From Vitis vinifera (taxonomy: Eukaryota; Streptophyta; Magnoliopsida; Vitales; Vitaceae): a DNA stretch of 64,000 nt. The DNA is taken from contig NC_081806.1 of the NCBI RefSeq assembly GCF_030704535.1, positions 4,537,001 through 4,601,000 of the forward strand, written 5' to 3'. The translations under genes and the position numbers were made by a program. Under the pieces are notes generated by a model, which worked only from the letters and a program-made list of their open reading frames with translations, did not search any database and was not told the origin of the DNA. Shown in pieces: positions 57,171 through 64,000 of this stretch. Within the stretch, counting starts at the first letter, position 1, and the number at the start of each line of letters is the position of its first letter.

Positions 57171-58175
57171 TTTTTTTTGATAAGCAAACCACATATTAAA
57201 CAGCAACAAAAAAAATGGGGGGCACAACTTATGTATATAGGAGTATACAAGAGGCACCAAAAGAAATGGAACACAACATCAACACCAAGACAAAAAACAA
57301 CAGAATTAGAACTTATGATCCAGAGTTTAAGTTTTCTACAAAATCCAACAATGAACAATTCTCCATCTCCAACTGGGCTTTAAACCAATGCAAAAGGGGA
57401 TTTAATAAAGTTCTCTCTCAATTTTTTGGTAGAGAAGTTTTTCATTTAAGATCCTTCGCTCGTCACCTGCCTATTGTGTTTATCATAACCTCTTCCTACA
57501 GAACATTTTCAGTATACCATTCCTCTCCTTATAACAACCAATCCAAGAATCCAGGAATCAATAAAAATATTAAAAGAATGGAATTCTTTTTCTTTTGTTA
57601 AATCAGAAGTAACAAATTCATTGAATGAGTTCAAAGATACAAAGAAAAACAAGGTATCCCTCCAAAAATAGAAGAATTGATCAAAGAAGAGAATATACAC
57701 CACTATTCCACTTTCATAACAAAACTAGTTATATACAGCTGAAGGATGTGATAAAAAAGTACTAACCTCAAATAGCACTACACAATTTATGGGGTAAAAA
57801 ATCTCCTATAAAAGATATCAACTACCTTGCTCCTTGATTGATTAAATGATTTGCAACCTGATTAGCTAAACATAGAAAGCCCAAATGCAAAAGTGTCCCG
57901 TCACTGGCAAAACTGGCAGATCCAACACTTGTTATAAGTCCTTAAGTTGACAATAACAAAGCATAAAAACGCCACATGAGGCTCTGCAAGATGACACTCT
58001 ACCCATTCACTGTTCTTTGCCATCCAAAGGCTACTCACAAACTCCGTGTTGCACTCTTCTTTTTTAGTGTCTTGGAATATAACCAAATTGGATGATCCTT
58101 TACAGTGAAATCTTTAACAGCCCTTATTTTCTTTGTGGACCCTAAACCCCATAGATTCCAACTTACAATCTTCCC
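57171..58175 (-). mobile_element. L1-type LINE fragments
   Basis: The highest part, read on the minus strand from about 58172, gives KIVSWNLWGLGSTKKIRAVKD. After an interruption it continues as FQDTKKEECNTEFVSSLWMA and NSEWVE (to about 57985), which is the start of an L1 apurinic-type endonuclease domain. Lower down, a T-run followed by GATAAGCAAAC at 57171-57190 is the same poly-A-end pattern as the LINE at 2453. Another possible 3' end lies near 57590. At least two truncated insertions with internal losses are present, all broken by stops and shifts. Confidence 0.65.
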
Positions 58176-60360
58176 TAAAACCTCATGAATCTGGTATATT
58201 ACAACCCAAAACCTTAGAAGCCCTCATGAGCTTATTTTCCAGCTTGGTAGAACTAAATCTCTTTCTATAGTATACCTTGTCTTTTGACTTGATTCTTATC
58301 TCAATTCTACTAATGAGATAAGATCCTTTTGATTAGGTTAATGCACATTGATGTCAAGAGTGTTTTGGCACTCCCATTTGTTGGAGGTAAGACTCTTAAT
58401 ATGAAAACCATCTAGAGAGGAAAGAGGAGAAGAAGGCCTAATCCCACTAAGAAGGAAGAGTCTCCTTTGAAACATGACGCATGTTAATTAGGGAGCAATA
58501 ATCTCTAATGCTTAGGCAAAAAGAGCTCCATTTCACACTAACAGTATGTTAAAAATGACTTTCATAGATCAACTTAATGATTAAATAACTCAAGTATAGT
58601 TTAACTTAAAGTCATCTTGAATCATTAAGCATTAAGTATTAAGTTCTACCAAACTTCCTCTTAGTGTAGATCTAGGATTGCCAACATTAGAATTAAGTAG
58701 TACACTAGACTCCTTAATTGGTTGCTAGAAGACAACACTAAAAAGGCTTAAGTGCAACAAGCATCTAAACTTCCAAAGCTAACATAGGAGTCCCATCTAG
58801 TTTTGGACCAATTGCATTAGCCATGGTAACAGAAGGACCGTCTTTAGATTACTAAAGAAGAATGAGGAACCTTCCATAACCCAAAGTGATATTTAAACGG
58901 TTAAAGATGGTTTTGAGGCGTTTTGCCCAAATGAGGCGAGACATGAGGTTTGAGGTAGAATGAGGTATAAGCCTCACTTAAACATAAAAAATAAAAATAA
59001 AAATAAAACATGAAATAAAATTAACAATAATAATAATAATAAAGAAAAATGTTAAAAAAAATCATAAAATTCATAACAAGAAACTTAATTGTTTGTCATC
59101 TTTAATAGTTTTAATTTAGTTCCTCTCTCTTCTAAAATCCAACTCTTTTCTCAAGGTTCTATCAAATATCTTTAATATCACCATCACTATTACAAGTAAG
59201 ATCCACTAAAAATATTATCATCATATCTAATCGCTCTATCCTCCTCCTCATTATTGCCCAACCATTCTTATGTTTCACTCATCAATTGCAATCCTCCTTT
59301 TCCTTTATTTATTAGTAATAATATAATAATTGTATATGAGCCTAGTCACTACAACAACTAACAACTACTATTTCTTCTTCTCAACCCCTTTTCTTTCTTT
59401 TCTTTTCGTTTCCCCATTCTAAAAGGTCAATGGAAGCCAACTTAGCCACTTTATTTGTAAAAAGTTTAAACGAGGCCCTGGACCTAAGAAAAAATCTATG
59501 CCAAAATCCTAACAAAGCATAAAACTAATCAATACCCATCAAACTTCTCAAAATAAAAATCAAAAGCCACCAAATCCATTAAAACCTAATGAATATTTGA
59601 GCCTTAAGCCTCAGCTGCCTCAAGGCAATAGCCTCAAGGTTGTACACTACACTACTCTACTAAAGCTAAAAGCTCAATCCTAATTCATAGCACCTCACAT
59701 TAAGGTGAGCCTCAAAGTGTATTCGAAGCTCCTAAACTACTAATAACTTTCTTATTTGGAATGTGTTTGACAAACCATAATCCATTTTTTCTTCTTCTTC
59801 ACAATCCAAGCTCCTATCTTCATTAACGTTTTGAAACAAGGATTATTTATAACTTCTTAGTCTCAACACATGTTCCCTTTCTTTATAAGTCCTCAAGAAT
59901 TCTTCCATGAGGACAAACACTAGAATCGTACTGTCATTAAGGGGAAGGGCTCTTTTTGTGCCTTTTTAGTGTTCAACAAGAAGGAGAGATAGGCTTTTAG
60001 GCTTGGGCTGCTAGACCAAAGCTTGGGCTAGGGCATTGGCCTTAGGTCTTAGAGGTTAGTCTTTCTTTATTAAAAAAGATTTGCTCACTAACCCATTGTA
60101 GTAGCTTCTCAACCATATCCACATTTAAGGCCTTGTTTAGCACTTTTAAGGACTTACTTAAAAGACTTGTTCAGTCTTATACTAGACTTGGAACACATTT
60201 ATGGTGGACAACTGTTTCCCTTTTCATCTATGTTGCTGCCACGTATACCACTACGTGGTGCATTCCCTACCACCAAATGTGTTTCCTATCCTTAATTGAT
60301 GTCACACTAAATAGTTAGACTCGCCCCTTCCATGAGTGAACTCAACAAGAGATCCACCTA
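58176..60360. other. intergenic, low-complexity and repeat-derived, no gene seen
   Basis: This may include further LINE remnants to about 58450. At 58900-59000 and 59590-59720 there are GAGGCGAGACATGAGG- and CCTCAAGGCAATAGCCTCAAGG-like repeats, perhaps the two ends of an old element. (AAAAT)n and (AAT)n runs lie at 58985-59045. No gene is seen. Confidence 0.4.
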
Positions 60361-60393
60361 CTTTGTCTTCTTCTTACTGGTCACCCTTCTTGT

Positions 60394-60700
60394 GATGATA
60401 AAAATCCAAGTGCTATCTTTGATTTCTTCTTACCGGCCAGCCTTAGCATGATGATAAAAATCCAAGTGCTATCTTTGATTTCTTCTCACCGGCCAGCCTT
60501 AGCATGATGATAAAAATCCAAGCGCCATCTTCAACTTTTAATAGCACCGACAACACCTTGTCTCCATCTCCCTCGCGCTTTTATCATGATGATAAAATCC
60601 AAGCACCATCTCAACTTCTTCTTACCGGCTATCCTTTATCATGATGATAAAAATCCAAACACCATTTATCTTCAGCACCGACAACACCCTGCATCTTTCG
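60394..60700. repeat. 56-bp minisatellite
   Basis: Units starting GATGATAAAAATCCAAG begin at 60394, 60450 and 60506 with exact 56-bp spacing and near identity (ending TTCTTACCGGCCAGCCTTAGCAT). Diverged units follow at 60588 and 60643 (55 bp apart), separated by an insertion containing AGCACCGACAACACC, which itself recurs at about 60676. The array is about 300 bp. Confidence 0.9.
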
Positions 60701-60842
60701 TCTCAGCAAGACACATACATGCCTCCGTGAGATCAACAAACTTGAAAAGTTCTCAAGTCAATCTCTAAAAGCTTTCCCCACTCTTCAACCAACTACATCA
60801 TATATCTATTCTACTGTAGGTGGAATGACAATTCTTTGATCG

Positions 60843-61076
60843 CTATCCACCCTTTTCAAGAGCATAGGGGCCTTTGTTACCCTTTACTGAAATGAACTCC
60901 TTTTCATGGAGGTAGAATGCTCTGTCTATTGTATCCAAAGAATCAATCCCTTTTGATATAAAGAAAGGGGTAATTAAAACCAATCCTCTAGAGTCTATAA
61001 ACTTAGCTAAGGTTCTTCTTACGTCACCATATTTCCCATCGGCATATAAGAACTTACAAATGACTACACCTCCCAT
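60843..61076 (-). other. unrecognised 77-residue open frame
   Basis: This frame runs ATG to stop with a protein-like composition (MGGVVICKFLYADGKYGDVR, then FIDSRGLVLITPFFISKGID, then FYLHEKEFISVKG). I do not recognise the family. No splice sites, leader or neighbouring coding sequence support it as a gene; it could be a fragment of a larger decayed gene or of a mobile element. Confidence 0.25.
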
Positions 61077-62729
61077 TAGAACTTTGTGTGTTCAAAACCT
61101 AAGGAAAAAACAATAATGGTTATGTTTATGGACAATCACTGCAAAGCTTTGAAATTTATCATATTATCATTTGCGTCAAGATCAGATGCATCATTAATAC
61201 AATAAATGTTAGGGAATTTTGAGATTGGCACCACCATTGTTATTTCTTCGTCTATATCCTTCATATCTGACAAGATGTTCTATATTTAGTTACATTTACT
61301 CCTCTTAACAAACCTGACTCATTATTAAAATTTGTTTGATAATAGGTAATTTGATTAAAGGTCACTGCAGGTGAGAATGAAAATCCCACTAAGAAATGTT
61401 TAAGTAGTTCATAAATATAAACCCCTATGGTCTAAATGAATCAATTAGAGCCATCAAATTGCACATGGACATCCCTCTCTCTCTCTCTCTCTCAATAATC
61501 TTCAAAGTTTCTCTTAGAACAATTATCTTCCCATGTTTCTGTTGATAATTACATTCATAACTGATATTAACATATCAGTATTTCTCATTAGCTTTTTACA
61601 CCGCTCATGGCTACATTCTAAACCATCAAAAATCCCAAAATTATCTCTCTCGATAGAAGCCCCTGGAACCTTCAACAAAAATTTGAGAGTTGCTCTTCTA
61701 ACCAACTTGCTAAACTAGCAAACAAAAAGACAAGTAAAAGATACCAGTTTGCCAACAAAAAACATAAATAAATTGCATACCACTGCAAATAGAAGCACTA
61801 AAAAAGAAAAGAAAAAAAATAATATTCTCTCTTCTTCTAAGTCGTCAAGAAACTTAAGGAAATGAGTTTGTTTGAAGATGCAGGGACAGAAATTCAAGGA
61901 CTCAGACTACTTTCTACAGCTGTTCATTTAGTTGACCATGATGATTCCAATCACACAAAAAGAGCCCACAACAATCAACTCGAAATTTAGATTTTTTAAA
62001 GAATATCTAAATCCAAGCAAAAGAAAAAAAATGCAACCTCTAAGTTTGGCAACTCATCGCATACTGAATAACCAATAAGTTTATGTGCAACTTAGACTGG
62101 AAAATGAAAATGAGGTTCAACAAAATTGATCTAGAGCACATACATATCTTACACAAAGCTAAAGAATCATCTGCGTAGCATATACATGAGTGGGCAGATT
62201 TTTGGGACATGAGATGGACTGATTAGACAGTCAGATAAGCCCATTTAACTTTGCCATTGGTCCATCAAAAGTAGCTAAACAAATCATGGCCACCTTACAT
62301 TCATATGGTATCAAAATTACCAGAGACACAAATTCAAATATAAGGCAATTCATAAAGTGCCCAATTCAGCAAACGCTATCTTATTAAAACTGCTTCATGA
62401 GGATGATTAAAGTCAAGCAATAAGCATATTTTGTAAACTATCAGTCACAGACTGTACAGTGTCTAGACTATGAATAAAATCCTAAAAAAGGGAAGCAACA
62501 ATTGGAAAGGCTATGTGGATGCTTCTAGCTTTCTGTTCATACAAATCGGTAATGCCCTGCAAAAACAAACCCACCAACCAAACCTAATCCATTGCAGAAC
62601 ATGGTTCCTCCTTGTATAACAGTATTGCGTATGAAGATAACGGGAAAATGCAAAGATTGGCAGAGGGATAAAACCATATGCAGTCAGTATCATGACTTAG
62701 GATGATTCTAGCAAACATGATGCAGAAAT
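61077..62729. other. intergenic and 3' UTR of the epimerase gene
   Basis: A (CT)n microsatellite lies at about 61472-61493. The rightmost part (about 62450-62729) is probably the epimerase 3' UTR. No other gene is seen. Confidence 0.5.
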
Positions 62730-64000
62730 TCACCATGAGCTCTTTTTCTTCGATTTTGACTGGTAAGTGATGTACCACCGCACAAATTTCTTCAGCCCTG
62801 ACTCAAGATCAGTTGTAGGCTTATACCCGAGCTCCCTCTGTGCCAAACTTATATTCGCATGTGTATACTGCACATCTCCATTCCTGGGCATGGGCAACAC
62901 CCTCCTTTTTGCTTTCACCTTCAAAAGCTTCTCCAGTATGCTCACCAGCTTGCTCACATCCACCGGCGACGTGTTCCCCAAATTGAAAATCCGAAATTGA
63001 GCCGCCCCCTTCTTCTTACCACCAGTACCTGTACTTTTCTTCGCGGTATCCAATGATGCCAAACACCCCTTCACTATATCATCAATGTATGTAAAATCTC
63101 TAGCAACAGATCCATGATCTGGCCCTTCAAAGATCGTAATTGGCTTCCCTGTGAGAATATCTCGAGTAAAGAAGAAATATGCCATATCTGGCCTGCCCCA
63201 CGGTCCGTACACGGTGAAAAATCGCAAGCCAGTAATTGAAAGACCGTATATATGATTATATGTATGAGCAATGGCTTCACCTGCTTTCTTTGTCGCTGCG
63301 TATAGGCTCGCCGGACGGTCCGTTCGATCTTTTTCCGAGAAGGGCACCTTAGAATTAAGCCCATAAACAGAGCTCGAAGATGCCCAGACGATAGCTGGCT
63401 GCGGGTCCGCAGATTTACAAACTTCAAGAAGATTCACAAGCCCAGCAATGTTACTGTTGACATATGACTTAGGATTCTGCATTGCGTAGCGAACACCGGC
63501 CTGAGCAGCAAGGTGCATTACGTGTGTGAACGCGACCACATCGAAGAGCTTCCTAAGAAGCTCCGAGTCATTGATATCGCCTTCCACCACAAACACGCCG
63601 GCGCGCTCAAGCAGGTCGCGGCGGTGGCGCTTCAGTTCCGGGTCGTAGTAGTTGTTAAAATTGTCGAGGCCGATAACGCCATCTCCCCGCCGCTTCAGCG
63701 CTGCAGAGACGTGGCTACCGACGAAGCCGGCGCCACCGGTCACCAGCACGGTATGGCCGTGATCAGAGCGTACACGCGCCGATTGCCGCACCTTCTTTTC
63801 CCATTCGGGACCTCCCCAAGTATAGTTCGCCAGAACCCGGCGAGACCGGTCAGCGGGAGGGGACGTCGGCGACGTAGGCGATAACAGAAAGAAAAAGCAA
63901 ATGACGCTGAAGAAGAATAATGACCAGAGAATGAGCTTGGCGAGAGACGAGTGGGATCGGAATCGGTGAATGTAGTGATACTTGTCGGACTTGAATTTTC
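62730..64000 (-). CDS. GAE: UDP-glucuronate 4-epimerase (GAE family), N-terminus beyond the window
   Basis: A single open frame of 422 residues runs off the right edge; about 13 N-terminal residues are missing, judging by the family length of about 435. It converts UDP-glucuronate to UDP-galacturonate, the precursor of pectin, in the Golgi. Visible parts: a cytosolic basic stretch, a signal-anchor span (LAKLILWSLFFFSVICFFFL), a Pro/Ser-rich stem, and the conserved NYTWGGPEWEKKVR. The short-chain dehydrogenase NAD motif GGAGFVG follows (about in-window residues 88-94). Next come LDNFNNYYDP, ASSSSVYG with the active-site Ser region, and YAATK with Tyr and Lys. Last are FFTVYGPWGRPDMAYFFFTRD and the C-terminal NGDVQYTHANIS. 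All catalytic positions look intact. GAE genes are usually intronless, as here. The codons are GC-rich near the 5' end. Confidence 0.95.
   Translation of the reverse strand, partial: KFKSDKYHYIHRFRSHSSLAKLILWSLFFFSVICFFFLLSPTSPTSPPADRSRRVLANYTWGGPEWEKKVRQSARVRSDHGHTVLVTGGAGFVGSHVSAALKRRGDGVIGLDNFNNYYDPELKRHRRDLLERAGVFVVEGDINDSELLRKLFDVVAFTHVMHLAAQAGVRYAMQNPKSYVNSNIAGLVNLLEVCKSADPQPAIVWASSSSVYGLNSKVPFSEKDRTDRPASLYAATKKAGEAIAHTYNHIYGLSITGLRFFTVYGPWGRPDMAYFFFTRDILTGKPITIFEGPDHGSVARDFTYIDDIVKGCLASLDTAKKSTGTGGKKKGAAQFRIFNLGNTSPVDVSKLVSILEKLLKVKAKRRVLPMPRNGDVQYTHANISLAQRELGYKPTTDLESGLKKFVRWYITYQSKSKKKSSW

Noticed and set aside
58900-59720. Complete transposon with GAGGC-type ends
   Set aside because: The two end-like segments do not give a convincing inverted repeat or target duplication.
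60394-60700. CRISPR array
   Set aside because: The window is plant nuclear DNA and the units are contiguous 56-bp tandem repeats without unique spacers.
63513-63884. 123-residue plus-strand frame over the epimerase gene
   Set aside because: It is antisense to strongly conserved GAE coding sequence.

Overview
This window is nuclear DNA from a flowering plant, most likely a woody dicot such as grapevine (Vitis). The reasons are GT-AG introns of up to 6 kb, AT-rich spacers, Ty1/copia and L1-type elements, a plastid-derived fragment, and protein families that match dicot genes closely. The species call is an inference from recollection and was not tested by a search.

Eight host protein genes are supported. 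In order they are: a class I release factor of the ICT1 type (+, 969-5381, 7 exons); a DUF1442 protein (-, 6051-6802, 2 exons); an IBA57/YgfZ-type mitochondrial folate-binding protein (+, 9231-12225, 5 exons); an LRR receptor-like kinase whose kinase domain looks inactive (-, 12931-15719, 4 exons); a CML13/CML14-type calmodulin-like protein (+, 22441-22884, 1 exon); a maspardin-type alpha/beta hydrolase (-, 29038-41727, 8 exons); a NYN-nuclease-fold protein with an embedded C2H2 finger (+, 44152-45255, 1 exon); and a UDP-glucuronate 4-epimerase running off the right edge (-, 62730-64000). Exon joins were checked by reading frame, so total CDS lengths are multiples of three.

Between the genes lie fossils. 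There is a DEAH-box PRP22-like helicase pseudogene (17654-19010), a decayed ribosomal protein S13 (uS15) gene (25281-26431), and a nuclear copy of plastid ndhF (about 43270-43690). A young, nearly whole Ty1/copia element sits in intron 4 of the maspardin gene (31899-36850), and an old, heavily decayed copia element lies at about 49570-54400. There are also an LTR-like repeat (about 27005-28310), L1-type LINE pieces (2453-2886 and about 57170-58175), a tRNA-related SINE-like piece (about 2225-2340), AT-rich MITE-like sequences and several tandem repeats.

The genes do not form a pathway cluster. Three act in or are probably sent to organelles (release factor, IBA57, perhaps the NYN protein), one makes UDP-galacturonate in the Golgi for pectin, and the others are signalling or housekeeping genes. 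From memory, their order resembles two Arabidopsis blocks: CML14, DUF1442 and the release factor on chromosome 1, and IBA57, maspardin, the C2H2 protein and GAE5 on chromosome 4. I found no convincing new biological system. The points most worth a second look are the duplicated splice acceptor in IBA57, the seven-copy AGCCCA array upstream of it, the multiply degenerate kinase, the NYN/C2H2 architecture, and the 6-kb intron of the maspardin gene.
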